Shown here in pieces: positions 12,427 to 30,869 of a stretch of DNA of 64,000 nt. The translations under genes were made by a program, and so were the position numbers. Source of the stretch: Trichinella spiralis (taxonomy: Eukaryota > Nematoda > Enoplea > Trichinellida > Trichinellidae); assembly GCA_000181795.3 (NCBI GenBank), contig CM012954.1:11344730-11408729 (forward strand), read 5' to 3'. How positions within the stretch are numbered: position 1 is the first letter of the stretch; each line of letters starts with the position of its first letter. A model generated the notes under the pieces. That model searched no databases. It saw only the letters and a list, made by a program, of their open reading frames with translations, and was not told the DNA's origin.

Positions 12427-14486
12427 CTAAAAATACAATGTATTAGTCTGTTTTACTTTCGGATGTAGACGAACTTTTAAAAATGGCGACTTTTCAATGA
12501 AATTCACACCCAACGAACGAGCCAGTACTATTGGTGAAAATTTGTGCGAATAAAGCTTCTTCAAAGCATCACATCCAAAAGCAATTGGAATCACCTCTCG
12601 TTGACGTCGAGTTTCATATTCTCGCAAATGCAGCATTGACCCTGTAAATTAGACAAAAATTAGATCGTTCAACTTGAAAATAAATAAATCATTCAACAAT
12701 ACCAATGTCACATCCAGCCATCATGGCATTTTCTATAACATTAGCTAATTCTTGAACATCTGCATAGCCCAAATTGACACCCTGACCCGCCAGTGGATGT
12801 ATTCTGTGGGCAGAATCTCTTCGAATTTACAACAAAATATAACCTTTAAGAATACATGGGAAAGTGAACCTCTGCTTACCCAATTAATGCAACTCTGTGA
12901 TCTACATAATGTGCAGGTTGTACAAGAGAAAGAGGAATAGCAACACGCTTTTCCACTCCAACCACTGTAGGTGGAACGATTGCAGTTAGACGATTTTTTA
13001 CTGTACAGAAAAAAAATACTCGAATGAAATCAGAAAAAATAATTACAACAAACATTTATACCATTGCAGACGTTTTCGAAAAATGTGTCCATCACATCCA
13101 ATGTTGAATTGGTAACAACATTTTGAGAACTTTGATCGCAAAGAGCTATATTCAATGAATCCACAAAGTCCGTTTCCGACATATCCATCAACTTTCTCGC
13201 AAATTCGTCGTCGCATGACCAAGACAACGATGCTTGATCATTTGAAAGCTTAAACAATCGAACGGTAAACAACTTTATGCAAGATGGTATTGAAATCCTG
13301 CAACTGAAATACGCACAGGCAACACAGCCAGTGGACCAGTTCTGACGAATCGTTGCCAAGCTGTACAGCTATCTTCGGGCTGCAACAAACGTGACGGTGA
13401 AATTTTCAATATCAATCTTGAACATCCTACTTACATTTGCATAAATCAACTTCAAATTGGCTATGATAGATTTTTGATCATAATTCCACTGCAATGTTCG
13501 AACGCCCATAGCCGATCGAATTCGACTGTTACTTCCATCTGCAGCAATCTGCAAAGAAAGTGAATCTATTCAAAACAAGCCAAATATTCATTTCAAGCGG
13601 CAAAAAACAAAAACACCAGTTGCTTTACACACCAGCAGCTTTGCAGTCACTGTTGAACTGTCACCAAAATGAACTGTGACCAAATCGGATAAACTGTCCG
13701 CTAATCTGCATGCAATTTATACTTTTCAAACAGCAGCTATATCATATACATTGCAAATCATACTTTACAGATTTAACTGTGGTTTCTGATTGGAAAGTGA
13801 CATTTGAAGAAGAGAATATTCGTTTAGAAAAACTGGACAACATCAAATCATTTTCAATTATGTACGCCAAAGGCTTTTCACTATCATAGGTGGGATTTTC
13901 AAACGTCAGATGAGCATTAGAACAATCTTCCCATACGATCATGCGAAGCACTGGTTGAACTCGGCTATTTTTCATTTCTGACCAACAGTCCATTTCTGAA
14001 TTAAAAAAAATTTCAAATTTATTTCTTTTATCATTACATGGAATAATGAAATTTATTAAATTATACTTTCAAATAAAGAAACTGAGCGAGGTGAAATCGC
14101 ACATACTCTATTACTGTAGTGTTTGGACATTTCATATTTGACTGGCTTTCCAACATCAACCAACAATACTGACAAAGCTTTGAGCACTGGGTTGGTTCCT
14201 GAAAACAACTTCTGGACATATATAACATTCATAAACGGATAAAAAATTCAAAGTCTATTAAAAATACCGTAATTTTTTATACATGTTAAAAATATTATTA
14301 GGCAAATATTCTAAATCAACAGCAATAGTAAAAATGAATTTTCTCACCAATACAGCAAGCCATTGCTTGTCCTACCATTCCTCCACCAATTATGACAACA
14401 TCATAATCTTTTCGGGAAGTGCAATATTTATTTATTTTTGAAAACCATAAGCGGCTTCTGTTAGCAAAAAATTGACAAATGGCCAT
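12427..14486 (-). CDS. COQ6: COQ6, FAD-dependent ubiquinone-biosynthesis monooxygenase
   Basis: Ten exons, all GT-AG and in phase: 14348-14486, 14067-14198, 13764-13995, 13633-13705, 13435-13548, 13317-13379, 13062-13248, 12880-13000, 12703-12818, 12427-12641. They encode 463 residues, close to the usual length of about 470. The N-terminus has a short basic stretch compatible with mitochondrial import, then DYDVVIIGGGMVGQAMA, the Rossmann FAD-binding fingerprint. Exon 5 carries the ADG motif in the context AADGSNSRIR (the usual form is GADG), and exons 8-9 carry RVALIGDSAHRIHPLAGQG, the second FAD motif with the family signature DxAHxxHPxAGQG. COQ6 hydroxylates the ring at C5 in coenzyme Q synthesis at the mitochondrial inner membrane. 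The exon 3 donor was placed at 13763 because only that choice keeps exon 4 open. It is divergent from the aerolysin-like gene at 15461. Confidence 0.93.
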
Positions 14487-15460
14487 GATGAACTAACTTA
14501 TAAAGTCCTCACATAAATGGAGGAAATTCAAAATGTATTTTGTAAAAATTATAATCAAGAGTAAATTACTGTTATTTGAGTGTCAAGTACATAGTTAATT
14601 TTGTAAAGTATTCTTAATTTTTGTTTCAATTTCTAAGATTTTTAAATTAACAGATGAAAACTGGATTTCATCTGGTATGTGGAGCTTAAATTATGTAATG
14701 TGGTGCACTGCAGAACAATTATCCATATGGATGACCGAACATAATGCAGACAGCTTCAAACTTCTTTTCCTTTTCTAAATTCATTTCTTCATTTATTTAC
14801 TAATTAAATTTCTAAATTATTTCTTTCATTAAGCAAATAATCCATCGTTTCATTTAAGGTGCTTTGATTTTAATGTACTGTATAAAATAAGAAAATCAGG
14901 TAATTTCAAACGGAACAAAGTCATTAAATGGAAAAAAGTTAACAGATATGTTAATTGTGATAGTCAAGCGCATGTAAAACATGAAGCACATTTCTTATTA
15001 TGAAATCATGCTCTAGAAAATTTTAAAATTCAAAGCGTTCAACAGGATGCTTATTGAATGCTGTTCTATCGCTCATATGATGATCATTCAAACATTGAAA
15101 CTTCAAAATCGGAACAATTTCAACTAACAATGAGAAATTAATTGAAATTCAAATGAGAAACAATTTCTGCTTTGTCATATAAAAAGCATAACATATAATT
15201 GGCTCTTTTTGAACAATTAACGAATATCTGAGAATGGAAAAAGCTTACGTCATCCATCTTATTCATATCGTTGGCGCTATTTTTCGTCTGCAAATAAAAT
15301 AAATCGTCATCTGTTGAATTCATCATAACACTATCTGCACTTCGATTACATTGTTCTTCAGCTTGTACGCTCATAATTAAATGAAATACGTAAGTTTTTC
15401 CTTTTCGGATGAAACAAACCTATTTCAAAAAAAATTCAAATTTGTATTCATTTCTAGAAT
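14487..15460. promoter_or_regulatory. Divergent intergenic region between COQ6 and the aerolysin-like gene
   Basis: About 970 nt, AT-rich, between two genes transcribed away from each other; promoters for both are expected here. I see no clear core-promoter motif. A minus-strand frame at 15138-15374 has no family match. Confidence 0.4.
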
Positions 15461-16282
15461 ATGCAGAATGTATTAAGAAAACAAGTTCACGTGTTAGATC
15501 TTGAACAAGTTGTGAATGTCTGGGCACGTGATGTTTTTCGATTTACGAAAAATTCCGAACAAAAACATTTATCCGAAGAGTGCTTACAATACGACATAAA
15601 TTGGTCGAACGTAAAAATGACTTGTGACGAGCCTCAGTACAGTGTGATTCCAAAATTTCGTTCAGCCCAAGAGGAGATGAGCCGTCTCAGCATTCAGCCA
15701 AGGATACTTTTCAAATCGATCTTTTCAAATTCGACAAATCGTATCCAAGAGCACAGCTTCCGAGCCGAAAGGGTCAGCACGTCCGTTTGCTCTATGTGCG
15801 TGGAAAATGGTATCATTCGTGGTGCGGATTTTGAAATTTGCATGAAAACTCCGAATGAAATTCTAGAAGCAAATGTGGGCTTCAAGCGCGAATTGCACTT
15901 TTCCCGTCTAGACGAAGATACGATCGAAGAGCAACTGATCTGGAGTGTGGACAGCAAAATTTGTGTGCCACCGCACACTGAAACCACTGCTGAACTGGTG
16001 ATGTCCGAAGCTCAGTGTTCGGCATCATTCAAAGTGGGATTCAAAATTCAAGGTCGAGTTGTAGTTGTGATCAGGAACATGAAAGCGAACCATTCCATGG
16101 TCACCATGATCGAAGGTAACATTGCTGACATAGTTATGCACGAAATTTCCAAGGGACTGAATGGGTTTAAAGTAAAAAATCGAATCGTATTTGGAGAAAT
16201 GATCGGAAAATGCAATTTTAAATTTGGCCTCGAGCAACGAGTAACTATCACCGAAACACCGTTAAAAGAAAATGAGAAATAA
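15461..16282 (+). CDS. Aerolysin-like (ETX/MTX2-type) beta-pore-forming-fold protein
   Basis: An intact, intronless frame of 273 residues. An acceptor-like TTTCTAG sits three bases upstream of the ATG, so the start is probably exposed by trans-splicing or by a 5' UTR intron. From about residue 100 to 260 the sequence alternates hydrophobic and polar residues, as in long beta strands. The segment around 160-200 has the W-S-V-D-S, V-P-P (169-171), T-x-T-x-A-E-L and I-x-G-x-V spacing that I associate with the ETX/MTX2 and natterin-like aerolysin fold. I see no signal peptide or transmembrane segment; several cysteines are present. In other organisms such proteins form membrane pores, act in defence or serve in vesicles; which applies here is unknown. 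Family assignment rests on pattern recognition only. An unrelated nematode beta-rich protein is the alternative. Confidence 0.55.
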   Translation: MQNVLRKQVHVLDLEQVVNVWARDVFRFTKNSEQKHLSEECLQYDINWSNVKMTCDEPQYSVIPKFRSAQEEMSRLSIQPRILFKSIFSNSTNRIQEHSFRAERVSTSVCSMCVENGIIRGADFEICMKTPNEILEANVGFKRELHFSRLDEDTIEEQLIWSVDSKICVPPHTETTAELVMSEAQCSASFKVGFKIQGRVVVVIRNMKANHSMVTMIEGNIADIVMHEISKGLNGFKVKNRIVFGEMIGKCNFKFGLEQRVTITETPLKENEK

Positions 16283-16322
16283 CCAACCAAGAATAAAGAT
16301 AGTGAATTATTTATAGATTTAT

Positions 16323-16328
16323 AATAAA
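16323..16328 (+). terminator. Candidate poly(A) signal of the aerolysin-like gene
   Basis: AATAAA 41 nt after the stop codon; another copy at 16292-16297 is only 10 nt after the stop. The TMCO1 3' end converges within 210 nt of this stop, so the two 3' UTRs may overlap. Confidence 0.4.
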
Positions 16329-16491
16329 TTAAAATACAATTCATGATGAACAATAATTCTCTTGCCAAGCAAACAACTGATCCTCATTCAAATGATGAAA
16401 CTTTAATCACTACTACTACTACTACTGAGAATAAGTACAGAGTTCAAGTGACCACAAAATGCGTTCGTAGCATCAAACAAAGATAGCATAA

Positions 16492-17513
16492 TCAACGATA
16501 CTGATCTGGCGGTTGAAACAGTGCCCCGAAACCTACTTGGCTTTGTTTAGCCATGGCGCGGCTTGGAGCAAAACCCAGAACCTTCTGCAAACTCTGAAAT
16601 AAAGTTGAATTATTTCAGTAAAAACCATAATATTACAAACAACGTAAAATAGAAATCAAACCTGACGGATAGACATGGCTGACATAACATAAAGAAATAT
16701 AAACGAACATTCTTTAAAGTTGTCTCCTGGTAAATTTCTGTGTGATATACCACGCATAAACGGTATTGGTTCAAAAGGCAATTTGGCAATGGTTATACCT
16801 TCGAAGCTGAAATGCAAAGAAAACAACATCATTATCGTTGTAATTAGTAAAAAGAAAGCTATTATTATCATTTCTTAAAACAACTGCCAAATATGCACTT
16901 ATCCATTTAACTTACATGCTGCTGAAGGTGGTCAACAAAGCAGTAAATGCGAGTCCAATTGCAAACATGCTTCTCATTTTAAACTGAGATAAATCACGAT
17001 TGGATACTTTGAGGCGCTCTTCTTGCTTCTCTAAAATCAAATATGAACCAATAATCCACCTGTATGTGCAAAAAATAAAATTAAAAATTTCAATGAGTAT
17101 CATTTCCATCATTTAGCCAGTGTACTACATACTGATCAATAAACAAATACAAACAAGCTTTTAGCTTGTACACTACAATACAACATACCAAGTTTTCGTT
17201 TGTTGGAGCGTTCAATTTCATTACCCTGATCTTTCTTTCGTTCAACTAGAAAATATTTTTAATTAATCAAACCATAAACTATTCATATCATATTTATTTT
17301 TTTTATTCACATCATTACGTCTTTTTGCTTGTCTATCAATTTCAGCTTTCATTCGCTTATATTGTTCGCTCCGGTAAACCAGTGCATAGGTAAGTGCTGA
17401 AACAAAGTACGTAAACGTGAATAAAGTATGAATTACCATATACCTTCCCCAACAGCAGCAGTAAACAAGGAAATAAATACGGTCAAAAGAGACAAGAGGA
17501 ACATGCCGGTCAT
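16492..17513 (-). CDS. TMCO1: TMCO1, ER membrane Ca2+-release channel / translocon-associated protein
   Basis: Six exons in phase: 17444-17513, 17319-17396, 17189-17245, 16916-17030, 16662-16806, 16492-16593. They give 188 residues, the same length as human TMCO1. Order: an N-terminal membrane helix, the LVYRSEQYKRMKAEIDRQ coiled coil rich in K, R and E, then the invariant block NRDLSQFKMRSMFAIGLAFT, then FEGITIAKLPFEP, GISHRNLPGDN and CSFIFLYVMSAMSIRQ, and the tail KVLGFAPSRAMAKQ. TMCO1 belongs to the Oxa1/Get1/EMC3 superfamily. It sits in the ER membrane, is reported as a Ca2+ load-activated channel, and is found with the multipass translocon. The first ATG at 17513 is used; a second in-frame ATG lies at 17504. 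Confidence 0.96.
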
Positions 17514-18134
17514 ATCATCAAACTAATTTGCAAGTCCACCATACTGTATGTAAAATAAAAATTAGGTTGTTTTATGCAAATGAGTGGCAACAACATTATT
17601 TAAAAAATATGAATTTAAAAAACATAAAAAAATAAAAGAATAAGTTATGAAATAGTGAAAAAATGTTCAAAACAAACTTACACAATAGCATTGACTTTAT
17701 AATTATGAGATTATTTTGCATAATCTGTTTAAGTTGGAGTGACAACTGTGAAATTTTGATTACATATTACAATATTAATTAAAAAAAATAAATTTCACGT
17801 TTCATAAAAGTTAGTTTTCAAATGATTTGCACTAATTTTGAATGCTTTGAAAAAGAACAGCAGAGTAATTCAAAAATTGCAATTCTTATTAAAAATTATA
17901 ATTATTTTAATTTAATAATTTATTCAAAAGTGTATTTTTGTTTCAAAATAATTTTTATTATTATATTAATTTTATACTGTTTTTTTTAATTTGAATGAAA
18001 TACAGTAATAACCTCACAAACGGTATTAAAACCTGCATTTTGTTAAAATACATGACAGTTATCGCCACACGAGAATCGTGGCTTTGCTATGCCACCGAAG
18101 TCGAAGTGAGCTCAAATCGTCTGTGTTTAATTTC
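17514..18134. promoter_or_regulatory. Divergent promoter region between TMCO1 and MRPL33-SRPRB
   Basis: About 620 nt of very AT-rich DNA between divergently transcribed genes. A short ATG frame of six codons starts at 18089, ahead of the MRPL33 start. It could be an upstream frame, or a first exon joined by a 37-nt intron, since the GTGAGC just after it and the CAG before the MRPL33 frame keep phase. No other element is recognised. Confidence 0.4.
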
Positions 18135-18417
18135 ATGAGCAGTAAATTTTGTATAAAATTGTTAAGGTACGTGGTTGTGGCTTTAGAAAGTGTGATTACT
18201 GGTTATAGACAGTTTTGGATTCGAGCACGTTCCGGCGAAAAAGTTGAAACTCTCCTATTTGATCCTTGTCGTAAGTATGCTTTTAATGAGTTTTATTCTT
18301 TTTTTAATATAAATTTTTATCCTAGTCGGTCGCAAAGTTCTGTTCAAAGAAGTCAGTCGCGTTAGCAGTAAATCCAGTCTTTCTCAATACGCGAAAGAGC
18401 GGTTTAATATTCATTGA
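18135..18417 (+). CDS. MRPL33: Mitochondrial ribosomal protein bL33m
   Basis: Two exons, 18135-18270 and 18326-18417, giving 75 residues (human 65). The block VALESVITG followed by 21 residues to LLFDP and then RKVLFKE aligns without gaps to the animal bL33m pattern VLESVVSG...RFDP...ESLYRE (fly) and TG...LHYDP...RVLFVE (human). The basic central stretch and hydrophobic N-terminus fit import and placement in the large mitochondrial ribosomal subunit. The N-terminus is uncertain: starting at 18089 with a 37-nt intron would give a slightly longer, more basic start. The stop codon at 18415-18417 is only 11 nt before the SRPRB start codon. Confidence 0.82.
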
Positions 18418-18428
18418 AAAGAAAAAAA

Positions 18429-19433
18429 ATGAACATTTTTGATGGTTGGTTTCCGTTTTTGATCGGCATTTTTTCCATATTTCTAACATGCATTTTGCTG
18501 TACAAATGTTTTCCGCTTGCGATGCGGCCCAAACGCAAAGCGGTTCTTTTATGCGGTATTTGTAACAGTGGTAAAACTGTGATGTTCATGCGTTTTGTCA
18601 CCGATCGATTTGTTCAAACTTTTTTGTCTGTTCGAGAAAATTTTTCCGCAGTGACCGTCAACGGAAATCGACTGGAACTTATCGATATTCCAGGAGCTGA
18701 AGAACTGCGCATCACCTTTTTGAACAGTCACTTAAAAGTACATACATACAGCATACGGGTGTGTACATTTTTTGAAATATGATGATCGTTTTGCGTATCA
18801 TTTAGAGAGGTATTCGCGGAATCATTTACGTCATTGACAGTTCCACTTTCGCGAAACAATGCAAAGAAGTTGCTCAGTATCTTTACAATCTATTGTGCGC
18901 CCTGCTTGCGACGAAAAATCACCGAGTGAAAGTGCTCATTGCTTGTGGTAAACAGGACATCGTTACGGCAAAGTCCAGCAATATACTGAAAGTATTTTTT
19001 TTTTTTTGAATTTGAAATATGAATTTTTTCTTATAATAGTGAAAATTTACCTTTTCGTGTTGTCCGAGGAGGAGTATACAGCCTCTTTTTCACTTCTTTA
19101 TTTGTAATTTTATTACTGAGTGATTGGTGTGAAGGGCTGTCGTCGATGGTGAACTTGATTTTATTTTTCCTTCTTCTGTAGGCGAATTTGGAAAAAGAGC
19201 TGGATTTGTTGAACAGAAGTGAAAAATTTGCACTGGGTACGACGGAAATCGGTGGCGTCAGTGGTTCATTGAAAAAGACTTTATTACTTGATCAACGGGA
19301 CGACGGTTTGTTTTCATTCGATAAGCTGCCAATTGAGGTGCAATTTTGCGAATGTTCAAGTAAAGTGAAAAACCACACTGGTGACAACAATATTGGCTTG
19401 CAAGATGTTGAACTGTGGCTGAGTCAGATTTGA
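18429..19433 (+). CDS. SRPRB: Signal recognition particle receptor beta subunit (SRPRB)
   Basis: Three exons in phase 0: 18429-18737, 18806-18991, 19182-19433; 248 residues. Order: a single N-terminal transmembrane segment (about residues 8-30), a basic stop-transfer stretch (RPKRK), then an Arf/Sar-like small GTPase. The P-loop is GICNSGKT (43-50) and the G3 motif is DIPG (86-89), followed by IIYVIDSSTF. The C-terminus has LPIEVQFCECS and a final helix ending LWLSQI. SRPRB anchors the SRP receptor alpha subunit at the ER for co-translational targeting. Oddity: the G4 base-recognition motif, usually NKxD (CNKQD in human), reads CGKQD here (residues 150-154), so the asparagine is glycine. The upstream in-frame TTG is not needed. 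It probably shares a promoter with MRPL33. Confidence 0.93.
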
Positions 19434-20358
19434 AGAGAAAAAACGATTGCAGTGTTGTTTCTTTGTTTTTCCTCATAGTAGCCATGTTGCTGTTGCTATT
19501 TTTTTGAATCGATGATTTAAAAGATTCCATTTTTGAGTCTTTTTCATTTTATGTGAATATTCTTTTCTTTTTTCTTCCAATGGAACGTCCTGAATGTAAG
19601 CAGAAGTTGGCCTTCATAATTTGATTGATTTATTGCAAAATCGCTGTCCATCCAAAGTACGAGTGTCACACGTTTCATGATATTATCATGTCACCATTTT
19701 TTGGGGTGGGGTGGGGGGTAATTAATTGCTAACTATAACCGACTGACGTCAAGCCCCCTCTGAGACACATGTATTCTCTGCCCATTCATCATAGAGACAG
19801 ACTGTGACGACTACTGGAGAGGCGGGGCTGGCTTGTCGAACCTTGTGTACACGTGAAGCGTGTTGTTTATCGCGCTGGTGGAAACAGCAACCAAGCACGA
19901 CAATAATAGCAAAAAAAAGAATGGTATAAAATCACGTTAGAAAATAATTTCGTAAAATGCAAACAGCAAAAAGAAAATATACACAAATTATTAACTTTTT
20001 AAACCGACTTTCTTTTCCATTAAAACTTGCTATGGTTATGGTTATCGAATACAGAACACAATTAATCTAGTCATCAATATTCAAAAAGAATTAACAACAT
20101 TTTCGTTCCCACAAACATATTCATACGTAGTTTTGTTTGTTGAACAGTGTTGTTCATTTGTAAAAGAAAATAAAATCCATTACACATCGACGACATACAT
20201 TTATAAAAAATTAAATATAAATTCTATTTAACATTGTGATTGTGGTTATTTAAATAAAATAAGCAATAAAAAGAGAAAAAAAATACTTGTGTGCTTGAAA
20301 AAAAAAGACACGACACGACTGTGGAATAGATGCTTTTTTTCTGTATGATGATGATGTA
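19434..20358. other. Convergent intergenic region between SRPRB and the 154-residue gene
   Basis: 3' flanks of two convergent genes. It includes a G-rich run at 19703-19718 (three G tracts of 4, 4 and 6). No gene recognised. Confidence 0.4.
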
Positions 20359-20823
20359 TCAGTCGGTGCCAAGCTGCAAATGCACAATACGCAACTCTTC
20401 GGCATCTTTGTTGCGCAACAGACGTCCAAGCAGTCCGAACATCGCCGGATCTTGACCGCCCAAAGCGGTCGCCGCATCGTCGTCCACCGGGATGAACGTG
20501 GTAATACGCCGGCACTTGTAAGCCACCAACCAGCCGTCCAACCACCTCAAATATTGGGCGCTGATGTCGGCCAGAGGTGTGGTCGGCTTGTCTCGGACGT
20601 TGGCTTTCAACTTTTTGAACGCGTACTGGGTGGCCGTTTCCACGGTAGTGGTATCGTATTTTTCGTCGTTGATCACCACAGCCGTACCGTTGGCGAACAA
20701 CGCCCAAGTGTACCTGGGCTTGATCAACCGTTTGTAAGCGTTCACCAGACGAGCCTGATCCGGAACTCCATTTTGAGGTAAATCGACAACACTACTACTG
20801 TCAACGCTCGAACGATTGCCCAT
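20359..20823 (-). CDS. Uncharacterised 154-residue protein with N-myristoylation signal
   Basis: A single-exon frame that is clearly GC-richer than its flanks. It begins MGNRSSV, a good N-myristoylation signal (Gly2, Ser6), which would tether it to membranes. The body is soluble and compact in composition: KPRYTWALFANGTAVVINDE, then a helical region (TATQYAFKKLKANV), then a YLRWLDGWLVAYKC stretch and a hydrophobic-alternating C-terminus ending LRIVHLQLGTD. I do not recognise the family; a worm-wide conserved protein is possible. An acceptor-like ACAG lies about 17 nt upstream of the ATG. Overlapping frames on both strands are shadows of this one, judged by composition and by the start context. 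Confidence 0.6.
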   Translation of the reverse strand: MGNRSSVDSSSVVDLPQNGVPDQARLVNAYKRLIKPRYTWALFANGTAVVINDEKYDTTTVETATQYAFKKLKANVRDKPTTPLADISAQYLRWLDGWLVAYKCRRITTFIPVDDDAATALGGQDPAMFGLLGRLLRNKDAEELRIVHLQLGTD

Positions 20824-22399
20824 TCAACTGCTTTTCGTAGCTGTATTTTAAAATCAATAGTAATAATAATAATAATAATGAAACTTAAAAATCTACTGTA
20901 TTCTATTCAAATGCGCAAGAAAAAGAAGAGGAAGAAGCACAATTCGCCGTACAACTTTTACCTACACTGTCGCTGTGCACCCACCGCCAGTGGTTATTTA
21001 GTTAGTTATCGAACCAGTTAGTTGTTAGCCAAAAGTCGTCGCATAACAACAACCAATCATCATCGTTCAACATTCTAATTTCGATAAATACCAATAAAAA
21101 AGCAATAAATCTATTATTAAAAAACAAAAAGAAGTACTTTATCGTAATCCAACTCAAATAACTTACTTATCAGATATATTTCTTTGCCAACACAACAAGA
21201 ACAAGAACAACAACCTGTGTGCAAACACAACACATGCAAAATATTGACCAGTATAATGAAGATAAAGCAAGACAAGATGACAGACAGCAATTGAAGAAAA
21301 CAATCCGCTTACTTTTCACAGTATGTCAGTTAAAATAATGCATTAATCAAAATTGTTCAGCTCAACAACAAACAAATTTTACAAATTACCTCTACGCGCA
21401 CGTCGCTTCAAACAACTTGGCAAATAAACTGCCTTCTGTCTTCCTTTTGTCATCGAAATTTCTTGGAGTTTTTTTCCAAAAACACAAAAAAAAAATAATA
21501 TACCTACCTCCACAAGAGCATCAAAATATATAATACCTAGTATAGTTTTCTATTCAGCACCATCAAATTTTGATGCTTTTGTTTACCGCTTTGGTGATAT
21601 GAAGAAAATAAAATAAATCAAGAAAATATATATACAATCTGACAATCAAGTGCACTGACCACCCGTGGAAAAAAAGCACAAAACAACATTACTTATGTAG
21701 TATATAAATAAATTTCAGCAAAAGAAAAAAAATTTAATTCTACACTATACATACAAATATATACATCATGTATGTATGAAGAAGTATCGACATGACGAGC
21801 AGCAACAACCTGAAACAACATGCATATGCAAATACAAGACAGACAGACAGACAGACAGAAATTTTTTCTTCTTTGATTAGCCAAGCCATTTCAAAAAATT
21901 ACATTTGAAAAATAATGAAAAAACAAACAAACAAACAAACAACTTCTTCATCGAGAAAAACAATCGCTGACCAATCAATGAATAATGAATGATGATGGCA
22001 CAAAATTATGGACAGACTGTGACGCAAGAAATTTAATGCGTATCCAGATGAAATAATAATAATAATAATAATAATTGGAGCGTTAACATTGAGAAAAGAA
22101 AAAAAAACAAGCGCAACGGCAAGGCCACCGGTAAATGAAACATTGAAATTATCGTACTGAAACGAAAAAAACCCTACAGATAGATAGATAGTTGTATACC
22201 TACACGAATATTCCATTTGTACCAACACAGAGCATAGATGTGGAGTGCAAAATAGAATGAAGCTGTCAACTGGATGGTAAGTGGAAAGTCGGTTGTTCGA
22301 ATTTTGTTCGTCTTAAATAAAATGAAGATGAAAAAAAATCGAATACTGTGCCTTCTTCCTGCTTCCCCCTCCATTTCACCAACCTACCTACCTACCTAC
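20824..22399. other. Intergenic region upstream of the 154-residue gene and downstream of TTBK
   Basis: AT-rich, with microsatellites ((GACA)5 at 21838-21857, AAAC and ATA runs near 21910-22080). No supported gene. Confidence 0.45.
21838..21857 (+). repeat. (GACA)5 microsatellite
   Basis: Five direct GACA units in the TTBK 3' flank. Confidence 0.9.

Positions 22400-22406
<7 letters not shown>
22383..22406 (+). repeat. (CCTA)6 microsatellite spanning the TTBK stop codon
   Basis: Six CCTA units; read on the minus strand this is (TAGG)n, and the TTBK stop codon TAG (22400-22402) lies inside it. Confidence 0.9.

Positions 22407-30869
<8,463 letters not shown>

Noticed and set aside
15138..15374. 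78-codon minus-strand frame divergent from the aerolysin-like gene, with a donor-like GTAAGC inside
   Set aside because: No recognisable family and no convincing partner exon downstream; could still be a small lineage-specific gene.
18078..18134. GTG-initiated extension of MRPL33 and TTG-initiated extension of SRPRB (18414)
   Set aside because: Non-ATG starts are not needed; ATG starts at 18135 and 18429 fit the families.
19703..19718. G-rich run as a G-quadruplex
   Set aside because: Only three G tracts are present; a standard three-tetrad quadruplex needs four.
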